DNA from: Clostridia bacterium
Lineage (GTDB): Bacteria; Bacillota; Clostridia; Christensenellales; Aristaeellaceae
Assembly: GCA_017524725.1 (NCBI GenBank)
Contig: JAFXUZ010000004.1
Location: 1-64,000, forward strand
DNA: 64,000 nt
Direction of reading: 5' to 3'
The notes under the pieces were generated by a model. It was not told the origin of the DNA. It ran no database searches and worked only from the letters and a program-made list of their open reading frames with translations. The translations under genes and the position numbers were made by a program. Below, one piece after another: positions 34,648 through 43,527 of this stretch; the first letter of the stretch is position 1; each line of letters opens with the position of its first letter.

Positions 34648-35478
34648 CTATGCGTCGGATTCTCCGCCCATCATGCGCAGGCGGAGCCTGCGGTAGAAAC
34701 TTTCGTCCCGGGTGTGCACGAAGGGGACGGTCCAGGAACCGGCGGAGGCTTCCACCGTATCCCCGGGCCCCAGGGGGAAGGAGAGCGCCCCGTCCGCGGT
34801 CAGGCAGGGCTGGGCGTCAGCGTCGTCAGAATCCTTGCCGTAGGGGTTCACCGCCATGCGGATGCGGGAATGCCCGGGGACCACGATCGGTACGCCGATG
34901 GCGCTGTGGGGGCAGATGGGGGTGATCACCAGGTCGTCGGAATCCGGCAGCAGCACCGGCCCGCCCAGGGAAAGATTGTAGGCGGTGGATCCGGTGGGGG
35001 TGGCGACCAGGACGCCGTCGCCGGTGAAGTGCAGGATGTCCTTGCGGTCCACCGACAGGCTGATCTGCACCGAATGCAGGCATGCCGCCCGGTGAACGGT
35101 GAACTCGTTCAGGCAAAAGAAGGGGCGCGGCCCTTCCGCGCCGCCGAGCATCCCCTCCAGCACCATGCGATTGACGATATTCACCCGTCCGTCCAGGACG
35201 GCGTCCAGGGCGTCCGTCGCGGCGGAGGCCGCCACGTCGGTCAGGTATCCCACGTGCCCGGCGTTGACGGCCCACACGGGGAAACGCCCGCCGGGATGGT
35301 CGCGGACCGCGCGGAGCACCGTGCCGTCTCCGCCGACGACGATCATCATATCGGGGACGGCGCCGCCTTCCGGATGGAAGCGGCACCTGTGGCCGCGCTG
35401 CCTGAGCCGTTCCGCGATAAGGTCCGCGGTGGCAGCGGCCAGGTTATTGATCGGGTTGGGGTATAACAGAAATTCCAT
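34648..35478 (-). CDS. nadK: NAD kinase
   Basis: 276 residues. The conserved GGDGT (VVGGDGTVLRAV), the NE/TGDG region (FCLNEFTVHR, FTGDGVLVATPTGSTAYNLS) and the C-terminal beta domain identify NAD kinase. It phosphorylates NAD to NADP in the cytoplasm. It is the first gene of the minus-strand block that ends in the PHP gene, fitting a redox theme. Small for the family but all motifs are present. Confidence 0.95.
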   Translation of the reverse strand: MEFLLYPNPINNLAAATADLIAERLRQRGHRCRFHPEGGAVPDMMIVVGGDGTVLRAVRDHPGGRFPVWAVNAGHVGYLTDVAASAATDALDAVLDGRVNIVNRMVLEGMLGGAEGPRPFFCLNEFTVHRAACLHSVQISLSVDRKDILHFTGDGVLVATPTGSTAYNLSLGGPVLLPDSDDLVITPICPHSAIGVPIVVPGHSRIRMAVNPYGKDSDDADAQPCLTADGALSFPLGPGDTVEASAGSWTVPFVHTRDESFYRRLRLRMMGGESDA

Positions 35479-35575
35479 ATATTAACGTCTCCTGCGCGGG
35501 CGGCTCCGGCGGGATGCCTGCTCTGCTCATTCGATCAACTGTTTCAAGCATAGCACCGGGGGGCGGATTTGTCAA

Positions 35576-36352
35576 TCAGGCCAGGATCCGCCCGATCCCC
35601 CAGAGGAGAAGGAGATGGGCGGGATAGATCAGGTAGCTCAGCCATTTGGGGATCCGGAAGGAGAACGGAGGGCGCCACAGAATGAAGGGCAGGGCAAGGA
35701 TGGCGCAGCCCTGCAGGTGAAGGATGCTTTTGAACAGGGTGGAACGGTTGATAAAGTCCAGGGGGATCCCGAAGAAGGAGTTCACCTGGCTGCTGGAGGC
35801 GCCCCAGAAAAGGCAGAACACGAAAAAGACCAGGGAAAGCAGCTTTCGGTCTCCCCGCGTGAGGTACAGGCAGACGATGAGGAGGACGGGCCTCCAGGTG
35901 TAGTCCATTGACGCCCCGGTCAGGGCTGACACGATATCCGGCACAAGAAGGCAGAACGCGGGGATCAGCACGCGGAACGGGCCTTTGCCCAGGCGTATGC
36001 CGCCCACCGCCGCGATCCCCAGGGAAAGAGGAAAGAAAATGTTAAGGTACGTCCAGTTGTGGTTCATCACCGGCATGTACAGCCACTGGAAGGCGAACCC
36101 TCCGAATAGGACCCTGAGGGCATAGCGGGGGATGCTGCGGGTATAAACGCAGCCGACGACGCAGCCCCAGGCAAAAAGGGGAAGGGCGATGCGGCCGAAG
36201 AGCCGCATTTCGTTGTAAAACGGCGCGTTCCTGAAAAACAGGATGGCGGCGTGATCGATCAGCATGAAAAAAACGGCTGTGAGCTTGACAAGGCCGGTAC
36301 AGGTATTGCCCGTAATCTCATCCTGCACAGCTGCGGGGGAGGGGGACTGCAA
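35576..36352 (-). CDS. TraX-family membrane protein
   Basis: 258 residues with about eight hydrophobic helices. It begins TGLVKLTAVFFMLIDHAAILFF, a typical TraX start with the conserved Asp-His, and contains RLFGRIALPLFAW. In F plasmids TraX N-acetylates pilin; the many Firmicutes homologues have no established role and may be acyltransferases. I place the start at TTG 36352, six bases after GAGGTG; GTG 36361 is in frame but overlaps that site. It is divergent from secG. No partner gene is obvious. Confidence 0.75.
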   Translation of the reverse strand: MQSPSPAAVQDEITGNTCTGLVKLTAVFFMLIDHAAILFFRNAPFYNEMRLFGRIALPLFAWGCVVGCVYTRSIPRYALRVLFGGFAFQWLYMPVMNHNWTYLNIFFPLSLGIAAVGGIRLGKGPFRVLIPAFCLLVPDIVSALTGASMDYTWRPVLLIVCLYLTRGDRKLLSLVFFVFCLFWGASSSQVNSFFGIPLDFINRSTLFKSILHLQGCAILALPFILWRPPFSFRIPKWLSYLIYPAHLLLLWGIGRILA

Positions 36353-36463
36353 AGAGATCACCTCGTTTCGGCGAAAGCCGGGGATAACGCTATTGTAGCA
36401 TGACCGTCCCGCCGTGACCATAGGTTTTCCGGCGCATCGGGTGTTTTTTTGGCAAGTTCCCCC

Positions 36464-36492
36464 TTGCGCTTTGACCGGACATGTGGTAGAAT
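36464..36492 (+). promoter_or_regulatory. Promoter of secG
   Basis: TTGCGC (36464-36469), 17-base spacer, TAGAAT (36487-36492), then AAGGAGG before the secG ATG. Confidence 0.7.
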
Positions 36493-36523
36493 CCTTTTGT
36501 TTGATTCCAAGGAGGTTGTTTTT

Positions 36524-36757
36524 ATGGCTATCGTGATCAGTATTCTGACGGTCCTGGCTTCCATCGTCCTGATCGTTTCCGTCCTGATGCAGGAAGGCGA
36601 TTCCGACGGTATCAGCGCCCTGGCCGGCGGCAGCAGCAGCGATACGTTCTTCGGCAGGAACAAGTCCAACACCATTCAGGGCAAGCTGTCCAACATCACC
36701 AAGATCTCCGCGACGGTGTTTGTGGTGCTTGCGATCGTCATGCTGCTTGTCAAGTGA
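36524..36757 (+). CDS. secG: Preprotein translocase subunit SecG
   Basis: 77 residues with two membrane helices (about 2-22 and 56-76), joined by the loop VLMQEGDSDGISALAGGSSSDTFFGRNK; the GG..S.FFG region is the SecG signature. It belongs to the SecYEG channel. ATG 36524 sits behind AAGGAGG. A terminator separates it from the next gene. Confidence 0.93.
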   Translation: MAIVISILTVLASIVLIVSVLMQEGDSDGISALAGGSSSDTFFGRNKSNTIQGKLSNITKISATVFVVLAIVMLLVK

Positions 36758-36787
36758 CGGACGGGACTTTGGCAAATGTACCCTCGG

Positions 36788-36822
36788 GGGCTGACCTTCG
36801 CTGTCAGCCCTCTCTTTTGTTT
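36788..36822 (+). terminator. Terminator after secG
   Basis: An 8-bp stem (GGGCTGAC with GTCAGCCC, loop CTTCGCT) is followed by TCTCTTTTGTTT. Confidence 0.8.
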
Positions 36823-36854
36823 CTGCGTCTTTTCATGCGGGAAAGGCTGGACTT

Positions 36855-38780
36855 ATGATCATTCTTGAGATAAGCGGAATAGAAAAATCCTTCGGTGGCA
36901 ACCAGGTGCTGAAAAACGTCAGCATGACGCTGCAAAACGGCCAGAGGATGGGCCTGGTGGGCGTCAACGGCTGCGGGAAGACCACGCTGCTCAGGATCAT
37001 CGCGGGCCTTGAGGAGGCCGACGGGGGCAATGTCAGCTTTCTTAAGGGCATGCGGATGGGCTACCTGAAGCAGACCTACGTTCCCACCCCCGGGAACACC
37101 GTGCTTGAGGAACTGGAGCAGGTATTCGAGCCCGTCAGGCGCATGGAGGAAAGGCTGAGGGCCATGGAGGAGGAAATGGCCACGGCCCGGGACGCCGACC
37201 TTGTCCGCCTGGGGGAGGATTACGCCCGGCTGCAGGAAAGGTTTGAAAAGGCGGACGGCTATTCCCGGCATTCCCTTCTCCAGGGCGCCCTCAAGGGCAT
37301 GGGCTTCGGTGAGGACAGATGGGGCCAAAGCGCCGAAAAGCTGTCGGGGGGAGAGATGACCCGCCTGGGGCTGTGCCGGCTGCTGCTTGAAAAGCCGGAT
37401 CTGCTCCTGCTGGACGAGCCCACCAACCATCTGGACCTGGAGGCTTTGACCTGGCTTGAAAAATACCTGGACGGATACCGCGGCGCGGTGATCGTGGTGA
37501 GCCACGACCGTTATTTCCTGGACCGGGTCTGCACCGACATGACGGAGATCCTGCTTGGCGTCAGCGAACAGTACAGCGGAAACTATTCATCGTATATGGA
37601 CCAGCGCTCCGCCCGTTTTGAAAGCCGGATGCGGGCCTGGGAGCAGCAGCAGCAGGAGATCGCACGGCAGGAGGCCGTTATCGCCCGCCTCAGATCCTTC
37701 AACCGCGAAAAAAGCATCAAACGTGCCGAAAGCCGGGTGAAGGCCCTGGAAAAGATCGAACGGCTGGAAAAGCCCACGGACGAAAAGCAGATCCGTTTTT
37801 CCTTCGGCGTCAACCGCAGGACCGGCGAGGACGTATTGGACATCAGGGATTACGCCAAATCCTTCGGCGAACGGGTGCTGTTTGAGCACGCGGACCTGAA
37901 GATGTCCTCCGGGGACCGGGTGGCCCTGATCGGCCCCAACGGCATTGGGAAGACCACTTTCCTGCGCTGCCTGATGGGGCTGGAAACGCCGGACGCCGGC
38001 ACGGTGCGCTGGGGCGCCAACATCGACCTGGGGTATTACGACCAGATGCAGTCGTCCCTGCACGGCGACAAAACGGTTTTGCGGGAGGTGTGGGACGATT
38101 TCGTCCGCCTGAGCCAGACCGAGGTGCGCAGCGCCCTGGGGCTCTTCCTGTTCACGGGGGAGGACGTGTTCATGCAGGTAAATGACCTCTCCGGCGGCGA
38201 AAAGGGACGGCTGGCCCTGGTCAAAATGATGCTCAGGCGCGACAACGTGCTGCTGATGGACGAGCCCACCAACCACCTGGACGCCGACAGCCGCGAGGTG
38301 CTGGAGGACGCCCTGGAGGATTTCCCGGGGACCATCCTGGCGGTGAGCCACGACCGGTATTTCATCAACCGCTTCGCCAACCGTGTGGCCGTCCTGGGAC
38401 CGGGGGGCATCACGGTGTACCGGGGCAATTACGACGATTACGTACGCGAGATCGAGCGCCGCGCTTTGGGCCTGGAGACGGAAGAAATGCCCGGCGGGAT
38501 GACAAAGACCGAGGCACTGAAGGAAAAACGCCGCCAGAAGGCCGCCCGCGAGGAAAAAAAGGCCCTGAAGGCCCGGGCGGCCGAGGCCGAAAAATATGTG
38601 GCGGAGGTCGAGGAACGCCTCGGGGAGCAGGAAAAACAGATGGCCCTGAAGGAAAACTATGAGAATCCCGACAGGGCCAGGGAGTGCGCCAGGGTCTACC
38701 GGGAACTGAAGGAAGAACTTGAAAGGGCCTACGCCGAATGGGAGGCCGCCGAGGAGGCGGCAAACGAAAGCGGGGAATGA
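36855..38780 (+). CDS. ABC-F family ATPase
   Basis: 641 residues with two ATP-binding cassettes and no membrane part. Domain 1 has Walker A GVNGCGKTT, signature LSGGEMTRL and Walker B LLLLDEPTNHLD; domain 2 has GPNGIGKTT, LSGGEKGRL and VLLMDEPTNHLD. An arm/linker rich in Arg and Glu (about 235-310) and a C-terminal coiled coil (about 550-635) follow the Uup/YdiF branch. These proteins act on the ribosome; some confer antibiotic resistance, but nothing here singles that out. Confidence 0.93.
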   Translation: MIILEISGIEKSFGGNQVLKNVSMTLQNGQRMGLVGVNGCGKTTLLRIIAGLEEADGGNVSFLKGMRMGYLKQTYVPTPGNTVLEELEQVFEPVRRMEERLRAMEEEMATARDADLVRLGEDYARLQERFEKADGYSRHSLLQGALKGMGFGEDRWGQSAEKLSGGEMTRLGLCRLLLEKPDLLLLDEPTNHLDLEALTWLEKYLDGYRGAVIVVSHDRYFLDRVCTDMTEILLGVSEQYSGNYSSYMDQRSARFESRMRAWEQQQQEIARQEAVIARLRSFNREKSIKRAESRVKALEKIERLEKPTDEKQIRFSFGVNRRTGEDVLDIRDYAKSFGERVLFEHADLKMSSGDRVALIGPNGIGKTTFLRCLMGLETPDAGTVRWGANIDLGYYDQMQSSLHGDKTVLREVWDDFVRLSQTEVRSALGLFLFTGEDVFMQVNDLSGGEKGRLALVKMMLRRDNVLLMDEPTNHLDADSREVLEDALEDFPGTILAVSHDRYFINRFANRVAVLGPGGITVYRGNYDDYVREIERRALGLETEEMPGGMTKTEALKEKRRQKAAREEKKALKARAAEAEKYVAEVEERLGEQEKQMALKENYENPDRARECARVYRELKEELERAYAEWEAAEEAANESGE

Positions 38781-38823
38781 GCCGCTGTCCCGTGCCGAGG
38801 GACACGGAGCGTATCCCCTGGGA

Positions 38824-38866
38824 TATCCGGGAACTGTCCTGTAAGGTTCCCGGATACTTCTTTTTT
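38824..38866 (+). terminator. Terminator after the ABC-F gene
   Basis: An 11-bp stem TATCCGGGAAC with GTTCCCGGATA, 11-base loop, then CTTCTTTTTT. Confidence 0.88.
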
Positions 38867-38927
38867 GGCGAAGGCCGTATCGAAACGGAAAGGCGGTCCC
38901 TGGAGCGCACACTGCCGTGATGATTTG

Positions 38928-38954
38928 TTAGCACTCTTTTAAGGTGAGTGCCAA
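38928..38954 (+). promoter_or_regulatory. CIRCE element (HrcA operator) upstream of htpG
   Basis: TTAGCACTC, nine bases, then GAGTGCCAA; the consensus is TTAGCACTC-N9-GAGTGCTAA, so one position differs. It lies eight bases upstream of the -35 box. Confidence 0.93.
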
Positions 38955-38961
38955 AAAGGGA

Positions 38962-38990
38962 TTGCATTCCCTTGAGGGACGTGGTATAAT
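38962..38990 (+). promoter_or_regulatory. Promoter of htpG
   Basis: TTGCAT (38962-38967), 17-base spacer, TATAAT (38985-38990), a near-consensus vegetative promoter placed directly after the CIRCE element. Confidence 0.85.
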
Positions 38991-39059
38991 GTTCCCCGAA
39001 GGCCGGGAAACCGTCCGTTTTTCCAATAAAGAAGTATTCGTACTTTGGAGGCACAGGAT

Positions 39060-40973
39060 ATGAGCGAGAAAGAATTCCAGCAGGGCAGCATTTCCATCCA
39101 CGCGCAGAACATCATGCCGGTGATCAAGCGCTGGCTGTATTCCGACAAGGATATTTTTATCAGGGAAATGGTATCCAACGGCTGCGACGCCATCACCAAA
39201 TACCGCATGGCGACCGGCGCGGGTGAAGAAAATCTGAAGGTGACCGTTACCGTGGACAAGGAAGCGGGAGAGCTTCGTTTCACCGACAACGGCATCGGCA
39301 TGACCAAAGAAGAAGTGGAGAAATATATCAACCAGGTGGCCTTTTCGGGCGCCGAGGAATTTTTGAAGAACTATACCGGCGACGACAAGGGCGGCATCAT
39401 CGGGCATTTCGGCCTGGGCTTCTACAGCGCGTTCATGACGGCGGACAAGGTGACCATCGACACCCTGTCTTATCAGGAAGGCGCAAAGCCCGTGGTGTGG
39501 CAGAGCGAGGACGGCATGACCTTCCGTATGACCGAGGGCGGAAGGTCCGAGCGCGGCACCACCGTCATCCTGCACATTATGGAGGATGAAAAAGAATTCC
39601 TGGACGCCTGGAAGGTAAGGGAGATCCTGGAAAAATATTGCGGATACATGAACGTGCCGATCTATGTGGAGGACCTTTCCTCAGAAAAGGAAAAGGCGGA
39701 GGAAAAGGAAAAGCACGAGGCCGAGGCAAAGGAAGACGAGGGAAAGGAGCCTGAGGTGAAGGACGTCACCCTGCCCGAGCCCAGGCCGATCAACGACACC
39801 CATCCCCTGTGGCTGAAGAAGCCCTCCGAATGCAAGGACGAGGAATACAAGGACGTCTACCGCAAGCTGTTCCACACCTTCGAGGAACCGCTTTTCTGGA
39901 TCCACCTGAACGTGGACTATCCCTTCAACCTGAAGGGTATCCTGTACTTCCCGCGCCTGCGCAGGGATATGGGCGGCCAGGAGGGACAGATCAAGCTGTT
40001 CAACCGGCAGGTGTTCGTGGCCGACAACATCAAGGAGGTCATCCCCGAGTGGCTGATGCTCCTCAAGGGCGTCATCGACTGCCCCGACCTGCCCCTGAAC
40101 GTGTCTCGTTCCTTCCTGCAGAACGACGGGACCGTCCGCAAGCTCAGCGCCCACATCACCAAAAAGGTGGCGGACAAGCTCCATTCCCTCTTCAAGGAAA
40201 ACCGGGAGCAGTATGAAGGCTACTGGGACGACATCTCTCCCTTTGTCAAGTACGGCTGCATGAAGGATCTGAAGTTCCATGAGATGATCAAGGATATCCT
40301 GCTCTTCAAGACCACCGACTGCAAATACCTGACGCTGGAGGAATACCGCAGCCGCAACGGCGGCAAGGTGGACAAGAAGATCTATTACACCACCGAAATG
40401 AACCGCCAGGCCGCGGCGGTAAAGCTTTACACCGACCGGGAGATCGACGTGGCGGTGATGGATACGCTGATCGACCTGAACTTCATGTCCTTCATGGAAT
40501 ATTCCGGGGGCATGGACGGCTGGACCTTCGTGCGGGTGGACGCGGCCATCGACGGGCTGACCGACGAGAACGCGTCCGACAGCAGCCTGAATGCCGAGGA
40601 AATGCAGAAGATGTTCCGCGCCGCCCTGAAGGACGATAAATTGGAGGTCAAGCTGGAAGCCCTGAAGGACACGGGTCTTCCGCTGATGCTCCTCGAGGAC
40701 GAACAGATGCGCCGCTACAAGGAAATGAGCGCCATCTACGGACAGGATTTTTCGATCCCCGCCAAGTATACCCTGGTGCTCAACCGGGCCTGCGAAACGG
40801 TGAAGAACCTGGCCGGGATGCCAGAAGGGGACCTGAGGGACAAGATCTGCCTGCAGCTCTACGACCTGGCCAGGCTGTCCTCCCGCCCGCTGGAAAGCGA
40901 CGACCTGAGGAACTTCCTGCACCGCAGCAGTGAGCTGGCGTCGCTCCTTGCTGCCCGGGAAACCGGGAAATAA
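39060..40973 (+). CDS. htpG: Chaperone HtpG (Hsp90)
   Basis: 637 residues from ATG 39060 (GGAGG 8 bases upstream; the TTG at 39045 would include the site itself). N-terminal GHKL ATPase motifs: VSNGCDAITKYR, TDNGIGMTKEEV and IGHFGLGFYSAF. A charged Glu/Lys linker (SSEKEKAEEKEKHEAEAKED) separates the middle domain, which has NLKGILYFPR and PLNVSRSFLQ. Cytoplasmic chaperone. The CIRCE element implies HrcA heat-shock control, which is less usual for htpG than for groEL or dnaK. Confidence 0.97.
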   Translation: MSEKEFQQGSISIHAQNIMPVIKRWLYSDKDIFIREMVSNGCDAITKYRMATGAGEENLKVTVTVDKEAGELRFTDNGIGMTKEEVEKYINQVAFSGAEEFLKNYTGDDKGGIIGHFGLGFYSAFMTADKVTIDTLSYQEGAKPVVWQSEDGMTFRMTEGGRSERGTTVILHIMEDEKEFLDAWKVREILEKYCGYMNVPIYVEDLSSEKEKAEEKEKHEAEAKEDEGKEPEVKDVTLPEPRPINDTHPLWLKKPSECKDEEYKDVYRKLFHTFEEPLFWIHLNVDYPFNLKGILYFPRLRRDMGGQEGQIKLFNRQVFVADNIKEVIPEWLMLLKGVIDCPDLPLNVSRSFLQNDGTVRKLSAHITKKVADKLHSLFKENREQYEGYWDDISPFVKYGCMKDLKFHEMIKDILLFKTTDCKYLTLEEYRSRNGGKVDKKIYYTTEMNRQAAAVKLYTDREIDVAVMDTLIDLNFMSFMEYSGGMDGWTFVRVDAAIDGLTDENASDSSLNAEEMQKMFRAALKDDKLEVKLEALKDTGLPLMLLEDEQMRRYKEMSAIYGQDFSIPAKYTLVLNRACETVKNLAGMPEGDLRDKICLQLYDLARLSSRPLESDDLRNFLHRSSELASLLAARETGK

Positions 40974-41004
40974 AAAAGAAGCGCGAAAAATACGCGGAAA
41001 ACGC

Positions 41005-41056
41005 AAACAGCCGCACCCCCGAAAGAGCTCGTGCCCTTCCGGGGGTGCGGCTGTTT
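41005..41056. terminator. Long bidirectional hairpin between htpG and the lipoprotein gene
   Basis: A 17-bp perfect stem AAACAGCCGCACCCCCG (41005-41021) with its complement (41040-41056) separates two convergent genes. Short T-rich ends on both strands suggest bidirectional use. Confidence 0.8.
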
Positions 41057-41063
41057 GTGCGGA

Positions 41064-41945
41064 TCACGGGGCGGAGAATTCCTGCAGCGTCCGGCCGCCG
41101 CGGGTGACGGCGCCTTTGCCGTTTTCGTATACCAGCACCGTCATGCCCGCGCTTTCATCTTCCGCCATCATGGACGGCAGGCTTTCCGGATCGGGCAGGG
41201 CGTCGGAAATGTCGGTGTATTCGACGATCCGCGCCATGTCCCGGCCGACGCAGCCCCGGGTGACCAGCCAGTTGGGTTCGCTCACATCCCCGCCCTCGTC
41301 GTTAAAGAGCGTGGCGTTTTCGGTGACGTCATAAAAATACAGGATGTCCCCGCGGACCGTGAAGGCGAAGCGTTCCGATCCGCTTTCTTCCCCGTTGAGG
41401 TTCAGGGAGATCTGCGCCGTGCCCAGGGAATAATCGGGGCTCAGCATCCAGACGGCGCTGCGCACGTATTCCCCGCCGCCTTCACGGGAAAAATCGCCCA
41501 TCAGGTCGGTGACCATGGCCCCGTCGCCGCTTTCATCCTCTTCGCCGCTTTCGTCCGCTTCCGCGGCGGCGTCAAGCACCGCCTGGTCCATGCCGCTGGC
41601 CGTATAGGCGCGGACGGAAGTGATGAGAACGTCGTACCTTGTCATGCCGTTTTCCTCCCTGCCCGAAACTCCCGTCAGGTCCAGGGCTGCCTGGGACAGG
41701 ACGTCGCGGGGTACCGTCCACATATAGGAGGCGGTGCAGCGCCCGTTCAGGGCGGTGTAAACAGGACTGTCAAGGAGCCAGGCCGCCTTCATGCCCGAGT
41801 ACGCCGCCCGGGTTTCGGGCGTTGACGCGGGGGACGCCGTCGGAGCGCCGCCGTCCTTCGGGGCGGAGGAGCAGCCGGACAGGGCGAGGGACAAAAACAG
41901 GATGAGAAGGACGGACCTAATGGAACGGGGAAAGTTTTTTTTCAT
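41064..41945 (-). CDS. Hypothetical lipoprotein
   Basis: 293 residues. A signal peptide with lipobox LALSGC (lipidated Cys25) is followed by a Pro/Ser/Ala-rich linker (GAPTASPASTPETR). The mature domain contains an acidic loop (EADESGEEDESGDG) and paired beta-rich segments (TAQISLNLNGEESGSERFAFTV, GDILYFYDVTENATLF). I recognise no family. It is anchored to the outer face of the membrane. GGAGG precedes ATG 41945, and a near-consensus promoter lies 48 bases upstream. Confidence 0.85.
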   Translation of the reverse strand: MKKNFPRSIRSVLLILFLSLALSGCSSAPKDGGAPTASPASTPETRAAYSGMKAAWLLDSPVYTALNGRCTASYMWTVPRDVLSQAALDLTGVSGREENGMTRYDVLITSVRAYTASGMDQAVLDAAAEADESGEEDESGDGAMVTDLMGDFSREGGGEYVRSAVWMLSPDYSLGTAQISLNLNGEESGSERFAFTVRGDILYFYDVTENATLFNDEGGDVSEPNWLVTRGCVGRDMARIVEYTDISDALPDPESLPSMMAEDESAGMTVLVYENGKGAVTRGGRTLQEFSAP

Positions 41946-41992
41946 TTCGCTTTATTCCTCCGTGTCAGGAAACAGTGTCTTTTCCAAGGGGC

Positions 41993-42021
41993 ATTATAAT
42001 ATAGGTCGGCGGCAAACGCAA
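41993..42021 (-). promoter_or_regulatory. Promoter of the lipoprotein gene
   Basis: On the minus strand TTGCGT (42016-42021) and TATAAT (41993-41998), 17-base spacer. Confidence 0.75.
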
Positions 42022-42048
42022 GGCGGGGGCAAAAGACGGCGAGCCCGC

Positions 42049-42077
42049 TTGCAAAGCCGTGCGGGGGATGGTAAAAT
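42049..42077 (+). promoter_or_regulatory. Promoter of rarA
   Basis: TTGCAA (42049-42054), 17-base spacer, TAAAAT (42072-42077), about 30 bases before the start codon. Confidence 0.65.
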
Positions 42078-42107
42078 GCCTTTGAAAACTGCCCCGGGAG
42101 GGTGAAT

Positions 42108-43439
42108 ATGAGCCTTTTTGACCATATGGACGGCAGCGGGGGTCTTACGCCCCTGGCCGACAGGATGCGTCCGGAGACCCTGGACGATTTTTTCGGGCAG
42201 GAGCATATCGTCGGCAAGGGACGGCTCCTTCGCCGGGCCATCGAAGCGGACCGGATGACCAGCTGCATCTTTTACGGGCCGCCCGGGTGCGGCAAGACCA
42301 CCCTGGCGTCCATCATCGCCCATACCACTTCGGCGGCTTTTGTCAGGCTGAACGCCGTGACGACCGGCGTCGCAGAGGTACGGGAGGAGATAATCAAGGC
42401 CCGGGACAGGAAAAAGATGTACGCCCGGGCCACCTATCTCCTGCTGGACGAGTGCCACCGATGGTCCAGGGCCCAGAGCGATTCCATCCTGCCCGCCATG
42501 GAGGACGGCAGCATCCGGCTGATCGGTTCCACCACGGAGAATCCGATGGTGTCCATGACGCCCGCTATCGTGTCCCGCTGCCGTGTGTTCGCTTTCCGCC
42601 CGCTGACGGAAAAGGAAGTCCTGGACATCATGCGGCGGGCCCTTTCAGACAGGGAAAAGGGCCTTGCGGACATGAACGTGGATTCTGACGAGGACGCGCT
42701 TTGCCACATTGCCGCCATGGCCGGGGGCGACGTCAGGAGCGCCCTGAACGCCCTGGAACTTGCGGCCCTGACCACCCCTGTCAGGAACGGACGCATCCGC
42801 GTGGACCTTTCCGCCGCGGAGGAGAGCAAACAGAAGCCCCAGCTTCGATGCGGGGAGACCGAATATTATGACATGCTTTCCGCTTTCTGCAAATCCATGC
42901 GGGGCGGAGACAGCGACGCGGCCCTTTTATGGTTTTCCAGGCTCCTGTACGCCGGGGCGGACCCGCGGCTGATCGTAAGAAGGATCATCGTCCATGCCAG
43001 CGAAGACGTGGGCCTGGCCAATCCTGCCGCCATGCTCCAGGCTGCGGCCGCCGCCACCGCCCTTGAAACGGTGGGAATGCCCGAAGCACGGGTCTCCCTG
43101 GCACAGGCAGTCATCGCCGTGGCCGAGAGCCCCAAATCCAACAGTGTATCCGCGGCCATGGAGGCGGCGAGGAGGGACGCGGAGGCCGGGCGGTGGGGGG
43201 AGGTACCTGCGCACCTGAGGGATTCGCATTATGCGGGAAACGAGCGCCTGGGTGTCACCACGAACAGGGATTATCTGTATCCGCACGATTTCCCGGGGCA
43301 TTTCGTCCGCCAGCAGTACATGCCCGACGATATGGTCGGCACAGTGTATTACCATCCGGGAGAATTCGGTCCGGAAGCGAAATACGCTCTCAGGCGGGAA
43401 CAAGGGAACGGAGGAGATTTGCCGCCCGGACGGCGTTGA
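42108..43439 (+). CDS. rarA: Replication-associated recombination protein A (RarA/MgsA AAA+ ATPase)
   Basis: 443 residues from ATG 42108 behind GGGAGG (a GTG at 42102 lies within the site). AAA+ motifs: FGQEHIVG, Walker A GPPGCGKTT, Walker B LLLDECHRW, sensor 1 GSTTENP. The C-terminal tetramerisation region ends with the family-typical HLRDSHYAG..YLYPHDFPGHFVRQQYMPD, written here in parts. It acts at stalled replication forks. The -35 of the galE promoter overlaps its stop codon. Confidence 0.95.
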   Translation: MSLFDHMDGSGGLTPLADRMRPETLDDFFGQEHIVGKGRLLRRAIEADRMTSCIFYGPPGCGKTTLASIIAHTTSAAFVRLNAVTTGVAEVREEIIKARDRKKMYARATYLLLDECHRWSRAQSDSILPAMEDGSIRLIGSTTENPMVSMTPAIVSRCRVFAFRPLTEKEVLDIMRRALSDREKGLADMNVDSDEDALCHIAAMAGGDVRSALNALELAALTTPVRNGRIRVDLSAAEESKQKPQLRCGETEYYDMLSAFCKSMRGGDSDAALLWFSRLLYAGADPRLIVRRIIVHASEDVGLANPAAMLQAAAAATALETVGMPEARVSLAQAVIAVAESPKSNSVSAAMEAARRDAEAGRWGEVPAHLRDSHYAGNERLGVTTNRDYLYPHDFPGHFVRQQYMPDDMVGTVYYHPGEFGPEAKYALRREQGNGGDLPPGRR

Positions 43440-43464
43440 CAGGCAAAAAAACGCAATATATAAT
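43436..43464 (+). promoter_or_regulatory. Consensus promoter of galE overlapping the rarA stop codon
   Basis: TTGACA (43436-43441) and TATAAT (43459-43464) with a 17-base spacer. Both boxes are perfect; the rarA TGA (43437-43439) is inside the -35 box. Confidence 0.9.
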
Positions 43465-43527
43465 AAGTTTACACGGGAAAAGGGTTTCCGGCCGCGAAAG
43501 CGGCTGAATGAAAAGGGGGAAATAGAA

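Noticed and set aside
36352-36775. N-terminal extension of the TraX-like protein upstream of 36361
   Set aside because: It would run antisense through secG, and has no hydrophobic or TraX-like content before the TTG/GTG starts.
43231-43527. Upstream extension of galE into rarA
   Set aside because: The frame is open, but the galE promoter lies within it and the NAD-binding motif starts right after ATG 43528.
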